Translations under genes and position numbers: made by a program | NCBI GenBank assembly: GCA_966128725.1 | Contig: CBHYLN010000120.1 | Span: 1-16,418 of the forward strand | Reading direction: 5' to 3' | Length of the DNA: 16,418 bases | Source: JAFDZV01 sp966128725 | Lineage (GTDB): Bacteria; Bacteroidota; Ignavibacteria; OLB7 | Shown here: positions 6,999 to 14,281 of the stretch, piece after piece | Position numbering within the stretch: position 1 is the first letter of the stretch | How the letters are laid out: each line of letters opens with the position of its first letter | The notes under the pieces: model-generated | What the model was told of the DNA's origin: nothing | What the model saw: only the letters and a program-made list of their open reading frames with translations | Databases searched by the model: none

Positions 6999-8366
6999 CT
7001 ACGCGTGCTCGAACGCCACCAGACCCTGATCGTCCAGCTTTACGTGCACCACGTCGCCGGCCGAGAACTCGCCTTCCAGCAGCATGGAGGAAAGCGGGTT
7101 GGTCATGTATCGCTGGATCACGCGCTTCAGCGGGCGTGCGCCGTACACGATATCGTAGCCCAGCTTCGCGATCCAGTCCTTGGCCTCGTCGGTAATCGTG
7201 AAGCCCAGGCCGTTGGCCTTCAGCATGCGTTCCACGCGCTCGATCTGCACATCCACGATGCGGCGGATCTCAACCTGCGTAAGCGGCTTGAACACGATGA
7301 TGTCGTCGATACGGTTCAGGAACTCCGGCCGCAGTTGCTGCCGCAGCATCTCCAGCAGCTTCACGCGCAGCTCGCCCATCACCGATTCGCGGTTCTCGGC
7401 GGTGATGGTTGTCAGCCGGTCCTGAATCAGGTTCGACCCCATGTTCGAGGTCATGATGATGATCGTGTTCTTGAAGCTCACCACGTGGCCCTGGCTGTCG
7501 GTGAGGCGGCCTTCGTCCAGCACCTGCAGCAGGATGTTGAACACCTCCGGGTGGGCCTTCTCGATCTCGTCGAGCAGCACAACGGAGTACGGCCTGTTGC
7601 GCACGGCCTCGGTAAGCTGCCCGCCTTCCTCGTAGCCCACATAGCCCGGCGGCGCGCCAATCAGCCTGGAGACGGCGAACTTCTCCATGTACTCGGACAT
7701 GTCGATCCGCACCATGGCGCGTTCGTCGTCGAACAGGAACTCGGCCAGGGCGCGGGCCAGCTCGGTTTTGCCAACGCCGGTAGTGCCCAGGAAGATGAAC
7801 GAGCCGATGGGGCGGTTCTGGTCCTGCAGGCCGGCGCGCGAGCGCCGGATGGCGTTGGATACCGCCGAGACCGCTTCATCCTGCCCGATCACACGTTCGT
7901 GCAGCCTGTCCTCCATCCGCACCAGCTTCGTGCGTTCGCTTTCCAGCATCCGCGATACGGGGATGCCGGTCCACTTGGCAACCACTTCGGCGATGTCGTC
8001 GGCATCCACCTCTTCCTTCAGCATGCGATGGGTTTGCTGGGCCTGCTCCAGCTTTGTGTTGGTTTCGGCCACCTGCTTTTCAAGCTCGGTGATCTTGCCG
8101 TAGCGGATCTCGGCAACCTTGCCCAGATCGCCCATCCGTTCGTAGTTGGCCGCCTCGGTTTTCAGCTCCTCGATCTCGCTTTTCATGCCGCGGATCGTGC
8201 CGATCAACTCCTTCTCCAGTTGCCACTGCGCCTTCAGCTCGCTGCGTTGCTGCTGAAGCTGGGCAAGTTCCGTTTCGATTTCATCAAGCCGCGCGCGTGT
8301 TGCCGCAAGCACATCAGTCTGTTCTGCCTTGGCCATAATCGTTTCAATAGGTAGCTGCACAGCCAT
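6999..8366 (-). CDS. clpB: Stand-alone C-terminal half of the ClpB disaggregase (partial M domain plus second AAA+ module)
   Basis: The 455 residues correspond to roughly the last half of ClpB, which is normally ~860 residues. Residues ~20-115 match the coiled-coil middle domain (RLDEIETELAQL; NYERMGDLGKVAEIRYGKITELEKQ). Next come the linker VAKWTGIPVSRM (~129-140), Walker A GTTGVGKT (194-201), the pore loop GYVGYEEGG (241-249), Walker B VVLLDEIEKAH (262-272), the arginine-finger region RPEFLNRID (346-354) and sensor 2 GARPLKR (409-415), with a normal C-terminus. All visible AAA-2 motifs are intact. The N domain and NBD1 are absent, and no ClpB-like sequence lies in the ~290 bp upstream. Start 8366 is the first ATG of the ClpB-like stretch; 8336 is an alternative that loses 10 residues. 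It may be a true split gene, a truncated remnant still under purifying selection, or an assembly join. Full ClpB works with DnaK to dissolve aggregates. Confidence 0.85.
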   Translation of the reverse strand: MAVQLPIETIMAKAEQTDVLAATRARLDEIETELAQLQQQRSELKAQWQLEKELIGTIRGMKSEIEELKTEAANYERMGDLGKVAEIRYGKITELEKQVAETNTKLEQAQQTHRMLKEEVDADDIAEVVAKWTGIPVSRMLESERTKLVRMEDRLHERVIGQDEAVSAVSNAIRRSRAGLQDQNRPIGSFIFLGTTGVGKTELARALAEFLFDDERAMVRIDMSEYMEKFAVSRLIGAPPGYVGYEEGGQLTEAVRNRPYSVVLLDEIEKAHPEVFNILLQVLDEGRLTDSQGHVVSFKNTIIIMTSNMGSNLIQDRLTTITAENRESVMGELRVKLLEMLRQQLRPEFLNRIDDIIVFKPLTQVEIRRIVDVQIERVERMLKANGLGFTITDEAKDWIAKLGYDIVYGARPLKRVIQRYMTNPLSSMLLEGEFSAGDVVHVKLDDQGLVAFEHA

Positions 8367-8431
8367 GCACGCGGCGACCCTGCATGGTCCTGAAATCGGG
8401 AACGGAATATTGAATCGCCTGCAAGCGCGGC

Positions 8432-8460
8432 ACTATCGGGGCCACACGTCCGTTCCTCAA
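8432..8460 (-). promoter_or_regulatory. Candidate promoter for the clpB fragment
   Basis: On the minus strand TTGAGG (8455-8460) and GATAGT (8432-8437) are separated by 17 bases; each matches 4 of 6 sigma-70 positions. The same stretch also reads TTGAGG-N13-CCCCGATA, which resembles the sigma-32 heat-shock layout. It lies ~65 bp before the ATG at 8366. This supports local transcription of the half-gene but is a pattern match only. Confidence 0.3.
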
Positions 8461-8559
8461 TACGGCGAATCTACAACAGCGCCGTTGGATGCCCGATTGT
8501 TGGGCAATCTTTTCGTACTGACGTGCCGCGGCGCCGGTTCATTGTTCAGCCCATATCGG

Positions 8560-8567
8560 TATCTTTG
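8560..8567 (+). promoter_or_regulatory. Bacteroidota-type -7 box (TATCTTTG) before plsY
   Basis: TATCTTTG fits the TAnnTTTG -7 consensus of Bacteroidota sigma factors exactly. A TTG at 8542-8544 is the nearest -33 candidate, with a slightly short 15-base spacer. It lies ~90 bases upstream of the plsY ATG and would be the entry promoter of the plus-strand envelope genes. Confidence 0.35.
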
Positions 8568-8659
8568 TCACGGGCTCGGTGCGCCCACGAGGATCCCTGC
8601 CAGCGCGCTTCACACGTGCCCGATGGCAGCGGATCGTGCTCATTCGGGAAATCTCCTTC

Positions 8660-9325
8660 ATGGAAATACTTCTCATCATCCTGGTCGCGTATCTTCTCGG
8701 CTCGATCCCCTCGGCCGTGATCATCAGCAAGCTGTTCTACGGGTTCGACATTCGCGAAAAGGGGAGCGGCAACATGGGGAGCACGAATACCTTTCGTGTT
8801 CTCGGGTGGAAGGCCGGGCTTATCGTTCAGATTCTGGATGTGCTGAAGGGCGCCGCGGCCGTTACGCTGGCGGTACACATTTTCAACGGCGTGCTGCCGT
8901 TTCCGAACGCCACCGGCTTCGAGGACATTACCATCGTGAAAACCATTGCCGGCATTGCGGCGGTGGTGGGCCATATCTGGACCGCGTTTGCCGGGTTCCG
9001 CGGCGGCAAGGGGATCAATACCGCGCTTGGCATGCTGATCGGCATCGCGCCGGTTGAGCTGGCGGTTGCCCTTGGGGTGTTCCTGCTGGTGGTGGTGGCC
9101 TCCGGCTATGTGTCGCTGGGCTCCATCCTGGCGGCCGTTACGCTGCCAACCACGATGCTGGTGCGCTACAACATCTTCCACGTGGATATCGAGGGCTACA
9201 ACACGCTGGTCTTCTTCTGTGTTGGCCTTGCCGTGCTGATCATCTTCACGCACCGCACAAACATCCGCCGCCTGTTCGAGGGGCGCGAGAACCGCTTCAA
9301 CAAACTCCGAATCTTCCACCGCTAG
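8660..9325 (+). CDS. plsY: Acyl-phosphate:glycerol-3-phosphate acyltransferase PlsY
   Basis: PlsY transfers an acyl chain from acyl-phosphate to glycerol-3-phosphate, the first acylation in phospholipid synthesis, in the inner membrane. The 221 residues show the family signatures: GSIPSAVIIS (14-23), the glycerol-3-phosphate loop GSGNMGSTNT (36-45), LDVLKG (59-64), GHIWTAFAGFRGGKG (104-118) and the C-terminal HRTNIRRLFEGRENR (198-212), with several hydrophobic helices between. The ATG at 8660 is chosen because the protein then begins directly in the first membrane helix (MEILLIILVAYLLG) and a GGGAA lies about 10 bases upstream; the in-frame extension to 8579 is Arg-rich and not PlsY-like. gpsA follows after 10 bp, so the enzyme making the substrate and the one using it are adjacent. 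Confidence 0.95.
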   Translation: MEILLIILVAYLLGSIPSAVIISKLFYGFDIREKGSGNMGSTNTFRVLGWKAGLIVQILDVLKGAAAVTLAVHIFNGVLPFPNATGFEDITIVKTIAGIAAVVGHIWTAFAGFRGGKGINTALGMLIGIAPVELAVALGVFLLVVVASGYVSLGSILAAVTLPTTMLVRYNIFHVDIEGYNTLVFFCVGLAVLIIFTHRTNIRRLFEGRENRFNKLRIFHR

Positions 9326-9335
9326 CGCCGCTGCC

Positions 9336-10331
9336 ATGACTGTTGGATTCGTTGGAGCCGGAAGCTGGGGCACAACGCTGGCCGTGCACCTGGCTTCGTT
9401 GGGTCATGACGTTCTGCTGTGGTCGCATGGTGCCGACCAATACCACCGCCTTCGTACCGATCGCACAAACGAAATGTACCTGCCCGGTGTGGCGTTTCCC
9501 GCGTCGCTTACGGTGGTTGAGCATGCGGCACAGGCTGCCGAGGCCCCGATCGTGGCGATCGCGACGCCCACGCAGTACATCCGGGGCGTGATGGCCGATG
9601 TGCCCGCCCGGGCGCTGGCCAGTTGTCTGGTGGTGAGCATTTCCAAGGGGATCGAGCGCGGATCGCTGATGCGCATCAGCCAGTTGATGGCCGCCACGCA
9701 TGGGGTTGAGGCCGAACGGTTCGTGGTGCTGAGCGGCCCCAGCCACGCCGAGGAGGTTGCCGCCGGCATCCCGACTCTTGTGGTTGCGGCAAGCCCGGAA
9801 CTGGAGGCGGCCGCGCAGGTGCAGCATCTGTTCACCTCCGACACGTTCCGCGTGTACCGCAGCGACGACCTGGTGGGCGTTGAGCTTGGCGGCGCGCTGA
9901 AGAACGTGATCGCGGTGTGCGCCGGCATTATCGACGGGCTTGGCTACGGCGACAACACCAAGGCCGCCCTTATCACGCGTGGCCTTGCGGAGATTTCGCG
10001 ACTGGGCATTGCCCTTGGCGCGTATCCGCAAACCTTCAGCGGGCTTTCGGGGCTGGGCGATCTGGTGGTAACCTGCACAAGCAGGCACAGCCGCAATCGC
10101 TTTGTTGGCGAGCAGATCGGCAAGGGGCGCACGCTGGCGGAGATCACCGCCGAGATGCGCATGGTGGCCGAGGGTGTTACCACAACGGCCTCGGCGCACG
10201 AGCTGGCCCAGCGGCACGGCGTGGAAACGCCGATCATCGATCAGGTGTACCGAGTGTTGTTCGAGGGGAAGGATCCCCGCGAGGCCACGTACGCGCTGAT
10301 GACCCGCCAGACCAAGCACGAAATCTGGTAA
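9336..10331 (+). CDS. gpsA: NAD(P)-dependent glycerol-3-phosphate dehydrogenase GpsA
   Basis: This soluble enzyme reduces dihydroxyacetone phosphate to sn-glycerol-3-phosphate for phospholipid synthesis. The 331 residues are the usual length. The Rossmann motif VGAGSWGT (6-13) binds NAD(P). SKGIE (103-107), SGPSHAEE (133-140), the catalytic lysine in ELGGALKN (Lys189), GDNTKAALITRGLAEI (205-220), GLGDLVVTCTS (239-249) and SRN (252-254) are all present. The start ATG lies 10 bp after the plsY stop with no clear Shine-Dalgarno, which suggests translational coupling. Confidence 0.97.
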   Translation: MTVGFVGAGSWGTTLAVHLASLGHDVLLWSHGADQYHRLRTDRTNEMYLPGVAFPASLTVVEHAAQAAEAPIVAIATPTQYIRGVMADVPARALASCLVVSISKGIERGSLMRISQLMAATHGVEAERFVVLSGPSHAEEVAAGIPTLVVAASPELEAAAQVQHLFTSDTFRVYRSDDLVGVELGGALKNVIAVCAGIIDGLGYGDNTKAALITRGLAEISRLGIALGAYPQTFSGLSGLGDLVVTCTSRHSRNRFVGEQIGKGRTLAEITAEMRMVAEGVTTTASAHELAQRHGVETPIIDQVYRVLFEGKDPREATYALMTRQTKHEIW

Positions 10332-10452
10332 CGCCGTGCCTTCGGCAACCACGGTATCCCCTCAGGAATCCGCAAGCCCGATACCATGCCGGATCATCGC
10401 GCGATACCGATTGCGCCGGCCCAACATCCGTTAATCCGTAACGTTCACGCCC

Positions 10453-11772
10453 GTGTGGCCAATCCTGTACCGCGGCTTCATTTCGCCGGCGCTTGCGCTG
10501 GTGTACCGGCTTGCGGCCCTGCGTTCGCCGAAGGCCGCCGCCGCGTTGGAGGGCCGCCGGCGCTGGCGCCAGGATCTGGCCGCGTTGCCGGCGCGCACCG
10601 GCGGCGTGCCACGCCTGCATGTGCATGCGGCCTCGGTGGGCGAGTTCGAGCAGGCCAAGCCGATCGTCGAGGAGGTACGCCGGCGCCTTGGCGGCGTCAT
10701 CATCACCGCGTCGTTTTTCTCATCCAGCGGCTACAATCAGCAACGCGCCTGGGGCGGCGTGGATGCGGCCTGTTATCTGCCGGCCGAGCGGCGCGCGGAG
10801 ATGGCGGCATTTCTGGATAGGATCGATCCCGATTGTGTGCTCATCATGCGCTACGATCTGTGGCCCGCGTTTCTGATGGGCCTTGCCGATCGCGGTGTGC
10901 CGGCCGTGCTTGCCTGCGGTGTGCTGCGCGCCGATTCCGGGCGGTTCAACCCCTTGCTCCGTTGCTTCTTTGCCTGGATGTATGGCATGCTCGCGCATGC
11001 ATTCGTGGTGGAGCCGGACGACGCCGAGGCCTTCCGGCGGCTGGTGCCACGGCTGGCAACCGAGGTGTGCGGCGATACGCGCTACGATCGCGTGGCCGAA
11101 CGTGTGGCCGCCCAGGCCGATCTGGGCCCGCTCTCGCGGGGCAGTCTTCTCGGGCCGGAGTCCGGCGCGGCCGCGCCGCTGATCGTGGTTGCCGGCAGCA
11201 CGTGGCCGGCCGATGAACGCGTGCTGCGGCCGCTGGCCGAGGACCCCAGGTTCCGGTTGATTATCGTGCCTCACGAGCCCACCGCCAACCATGTGGCAGC
11301 GCTGCTGGCGGAGTTCCCGGGGAGCATTGCGGCTTCGGCGTTGCCGGCCGCAGGGCCTGCCGGCCCGCCGGACAGCAGTCGCGCTACCGTGGTGGTTGAT
11401 CGCACCGGGCTGCTGGCCCTGCTGTATCGCGTGGCCGATATCGCGTATGTGGGCGGCGCATTTGGCGAGGGCGTGCACAGCGTGTTGGAGCCCGCCGCCT
11501 ACGGCCTGCCGGTGATTGCCGGCCCGGGGCTTGCGCGCTCGCGCGATGCGGTTGCGCTGCACCGCAGCGGTGCGCTGGCTGTTGTGCGCACCGGCCCGGA
11601 GCTGCATGCCGAAGCCGGACGCCTGTACGATGACCCCGCCGAACGGGCTCGCCGTGCCTGCGTTGCCCGGGCTTTTGTGGCCGGCCGGGTTGGCGCTACC
11701 GAACGGATTGTTGCGGCGCTCCACGGCCGGCTTGCCGCGCCGCGCGCTCAGGGCGCCGGACAGGGGGGGTGA
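10453..11772 (+). CDS. waaA: 3-deoxy-D-manno-octulosonic acid (Kdo) transferase
   Basis: WaaA adds Kdo from CMP-Kdo to the lipid A precursor at the cytoplasmic face of the inner membrane. The 439 residues begin with a hydrophobic, membrane-seeking segment (MWPILYRGFISPALALVYRL). The signature HAASVGEFEQAKP follows at 58-70, where Glu64 matches the catalytic glutamate of characterised WaaA enzymes. Further motifs are ITASFFSSSGYNQ, a GT-B C-terminal half with AGSTWPADERVL, and GGAFGEGVHSVLEPAAYGLPVIAGP (~335-358). GTG at 10453 is the start: a TAA in frame lies 18 bases upstream, with no ATG between. The gap from gpsA is 121 bp. The gene ends in a run of seven G immediately before the TGA. Whether it adds one or more Kdo residues cannot be read from sequence. 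Confidence 0.95.
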   Translation: MWPILYRGFISPALALVYRLAALRSPKAAAALEGRRRWRQDLAALPARTGGVPRLHVHAASVGEFEQAKPIVEEVRRRLGGVIITASFFSSSGYNQQRAWGGVDAACYLPAERRAEMAAFLDRIDPDCVLIMRYDLWPAFLMGLADRGVPAVLACGVLRADSGRFNPLLRCFFAWMYGMLAHAFVVEPDDAEAFRRLVPRLATEVCGDTRYDRVAERVAAQADLGPLSRGSLLGPESGAAAPLIVVAGSTWPADERVLRPLAEDPRFRLIIVPHEPTANHVAALLAEFPGSIAASALPAAGPAGPPDSSRATVVVDRTGLLALLYRVADIAYVGGAFGEGVHSVLEPAAYGLPVIAGPGLARSRDAVALHRSGALAVVRTGPELHAEAGRLYDDPAERARRACVARAFVAGRVGATERIVAALHGRLAAPRAQGAGQGG

Positions 11773-11860
11773 GGCCAGCCCGGTGGGGGGTGCCCGGCAT
11801 CGGGTGTTGCACTGTGAACGGCGCGCCGCGTGCGTGCCTGCATCTTCTGTGAATACAACC

Positions 11861-13396
11861 ATGCGCATAGCATACTTCGATTGTTTTGCCGGCCTTAGCG
11901 GCGATATGGCGGTGGGGGCGTTGATTGATGCCGGCGTGCCGCTGGATGTGATCCGCGACGGGCTTGCGCTGATCGGGATCAACGAGACGGAGCTTACCGT
12001 TGCCACGCGCCGCATCGTGCGCAGCCAGATTGCCGCCACCAAGTTCGATGTCCTTGGCCCGAACGGCCAGCCCGTGGACCGTCTGCACGGCGGCGGCGCG
12101 GTGAGCGCCGGTGATCGCGACCACATGCACGGTCATGGCCACGGTCACGATCATGACCACGGTCACGATCACGGCCATCATCATGAGCACGCGCATCATC
12201 ACGGTCATGACCACGGCCACGGCCACGATCACGGTCATCATCATGATCACGGCCACAAGCACGAGCATGATCACGGGCCTGGCTACGATCACGGCCATCA
12301 TCATGATCACGGCCACAAGCACGAGCATCATCACGGGCCTGGTCACGATCACGGCCATCATCATGACCACGCGCATCGCACGTTCGCCGATATCCGCGCC
12401 ATGATCGAGCGCAGCGCGCTGGCCGAGCGGGTGAAGCAGCGTGCCGTGGCCATCTTCGGCGCGATTGCCGAAGGGGAGGGGCGCGTGCACGATATGCCGC
12501 CGGAGCAGGTCGGCTTTCACGAGGTGGGCGCGTTGGATTCGATTGCCGACATCGTGGCCGTGGCCATCGGCCTGGAGCATCTGGGCATCGACGCGGTGTA
12601 TGCCTCGGAGCTGCCGCTGGGCAGCGGCGGCATGATCCGCACGCAGCACGGGCTGATGCCGTTGCCGGCGCCGGCAACGTTGGCGATCCTGAATGGCCAT
12701 GCCGTGCGGCTGACGGATGTGCCCATGGAGCTCACAACCCCAACGGGCGCCGGCATCGTGGCCGCGCTTTCGTGTGGGACGCTGGGGCCTGAACGGATTA
12801 TTCCGGAGCGGTTTGGCTTCGGCGCCGGAACACGCGAGCTGGCCGACCGTCCGAACCTGGTGCGCGTGATCGTGGGCGAGCTGGCCGCCGAACCGGGCGC
12901 CGCCGAGCCGGGCGCCGCCAATGCGCCGGGCGCGACGTGGCACACCGATGTGGTGACGGTGATCGAGGCCAACATCGACGACATGAACCCGCAGCTTGTG
13001 CCGTATGCGATCGAGCGGCTGCTGGCCGCCGGTGCCGTGGAGGCGTACGCCGCGCAGGTGTTGATGAAGAAGGGCAGGCCCGGCCTGGTGCTTACGGCGA
13101 TCGCGCCGCCGGAGCTGGCCGAGATGATTGCCACCACTGTGTTCGCGGAGACAACCACCATCGGGCTGCGGATGGCCACGATGGAACGCCGCAAGCTGCC
13201 GCGCGTGGAAGTGGAAGTGCCCACCGCGTACGGCCCGGTGCGGATGAAGCGAATCAACACTGCGAGCGGTACGCGGGTGACGCCGGAGTTCGAGGACGCC
13301 CGGCGGATCGCGGCGGAACAAGGCCTGCCGATCCCCGATGTTCATGCCGCGCTGAGCGACGCCGCCCGGCGGTACGAGGCGACCGGCGAGGCCTGA
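11861..13396 (+). CDS. larC: LarC, nickel-pincer cofactor biosynthesis protein with very large His-rich insert
   Basis: LarC (DUF111 family) is a CTP-dependent cyclometallase that inserts nickel into the pyridinium bisthiocarboxylate nucleotide, giving the NPN cofactor of lactate racemase and related enzymes. The 511 residues begin MRIAYFDCFAGLSGDMAVGALID, a family hallmark. FHEVGALDSIADIV (~218-231), the TTPTGAGI loop (~293-300), ANIDDMNPQ (~370-378), MKKGRPG (~402-408) and TTTIGLR follow. LarC1 and LarC2 regions are in one frame, whereas Lactobacillus plantarum needs ribosomal frameshifting. Residues 88-172 form a His/Asp/Gly insert with 46 His in 85 residues, probably nickel storage or delivery. 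The ATG at 11861 begins the conserved domain exactly; no Shine-Dalgarno is visible. larA, larB and larE are not in this window. Confidence 0.95.
   Translation: MRIAYFDCFAGLSGDMAVGALIDAGVPLDVIRDGLALIGINETELTVATRRIVRSQIAATKFDVLGPNGQPVDRLHGGGAVSAGDRDHMHGHGHGHDHDHGHDHGHHHEHAHHHGHDHGHGHDHGHHHDHGHKHEHDHGPGYDHGHHHDHGHKHEHHHGPGHDHGHHHDHAHRTFADIRAMIERSALAERVKQRAVAIFGAIAEGEGRVHDMPPEQVGFHEVGALDSIADIVAVAIGLEHLGIDAVYASELPLGSGGMIRTQHGLMPLPAPATLAILNGHAVRLTDVPMELTTPTGAGIVAALSCGTLGPERIIPERFGFGAGTRELADRPNLVRVIVGELAAEPGAAEPGAANAPGATWHTDVVTVIEANIDDMNPQLVPYAIERLLAAGAVEAYAAQVLMKKGRPGLVLTAIAPPELAEMIATTVFAETTTIGLRMATMERRKLPRVEVEVPTAYGPVRMKRINTASGTRVTPEFEDARRIAAEQGLPIPDVHAALSDAARRYEATGEA
12241..12360 (+). repeat. 60-bp tandem duplication within the His-rich part of larC
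   Basis: Positions 12241-12300 and 12301-12360 are identical except for three bases. Each unit encodes a 20-residue block containing HDHGHKHEH and HGPG. The preceding stretch (12180-12240) is related but more diverged. This is direct evidence that the metal-binding insert grew by in-frame duplication. Confidence 0.9.
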
Positions 13397-13511
13397 TGCA
13401 GTTGATAGCAGTGGATGTGCATGGCGTTGCCCCGTGATTGCCCGCGGCGCACGGTGGCACAATCGCGGCGCACATGCGTCCCATTGACTGGTGAGTAATC
13501 GGAGAACGTTG

Positions 13512-14264
13512 ATGAAGTTGATGAACCTGGTTCAGGAGCCCCCGCCGGCCCCCGGCGACCCACGCGGCGGCCTGCGTGCGGTGGTGCGGTTGTTCTATCG
13601 CAATCGCGGCCTTGGCTCGATCCTGCTGTTCATGTTTGCCTCGGCGCTTGGCGTGATGATGGTTGCCGGGCGCGTGATGTATACCGGAACGCGCGGCTAC
13701 ACCTTCCTGCTGTGGAATCTTATCCTTGCGTGGATTCCGTTCCTTATCGCCTTTGCGATGTACCATCTGCGCGGCATGCCCCGCATCCTGCGCGCGTTTG
13801 GATGGGCGATGTGGCTGCTGTTTCTGCCGAACGCGCCGTACATCGTTACCGACCTTATTCACCTGCGCTGGAACACCGCCGCGCCGGTGTGGTACGATGC
13901 GATGATGATCGCCACGTTTGCCTGGACAGGGCTGTTTCTGGGCCTGGTATCGCTCACAATGATGCAAAGTCTGGTGCGGCAACGTCTGGGGAATGTCGTA
14001 AGTTGGGCGTTCGCATTGGCTTCGCTGGCGCTCAGCGGCTTCGGTATCTATCTGGGGCGGTTCGAGCGTTGGAACAGTTGGGATATCCTGGCCGACCCGC
14101 GCGGGCTTGGCCACACGCTGCTGTCGAAGCTGGCCGATCCGCTGGCGCACGAGCGCACCTACGCGGTAACCATTCTCGTAACCGCCTTTCTCATGATGGC
14201 CTATGCCATGACGACAACGTTCATGTTGCCGCCTGCGCATCGGGCCGCCGATCGTGAATCTTAG
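13512..14264 (+). CDS. DUF1361 multi-pass membrane protein
   Basis: The protein has 250 residues and about six or seven hydrophobic helices. It carries the DUF1361 signatures FLPNAPYIVTDLIHL (104-118) and GFGIYLGRFERWNSWD (176-191), plus YDAMM between helices. The family has no established function; it is an inner-membrane protein of unknown role. The ATG at 13512 is preferred over a GTG at 13491 because GGAG at 13501-13504 sits seven bases before it. It is followed 17 bp later by the UDP-glucose dehydrogenase gene, so the two are probably co-transcribed, which hints at an envelope or polysaccharide context without proving it. Confidence 0.85.
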   Translation: MKLMNLVQEPPPAPGDPRGGLRAVVRLFYRNRGLGSILLFMFASALGVMMVAGRVMYTGTRGYTFLLWNLILAWIPFLIAFAMYHLRGMPRILRAFGWAMWLLFLPNAPYIVTDLIHLRWNTAAPVWYDAMMIATFAWTGLFLGLVSLTMMQSLVRQRLGNVVSWAFALASLALSGFGIYLGRFERWNSWDILADPRGLGHTLLSKLADPLAHERTYAVTILVTAFLMMAYAMTTTFMLPPAHRAADRES

Positions 14265-14281
14265 CGCACACGAAACATCTC

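Noticed and set aside
11696..13462. Long minus-strand frame opposite larC, with Met/Val-rich repeats
   Set aside because: It is the antisense of LarC and its His-rich repeat; no family features are visible.
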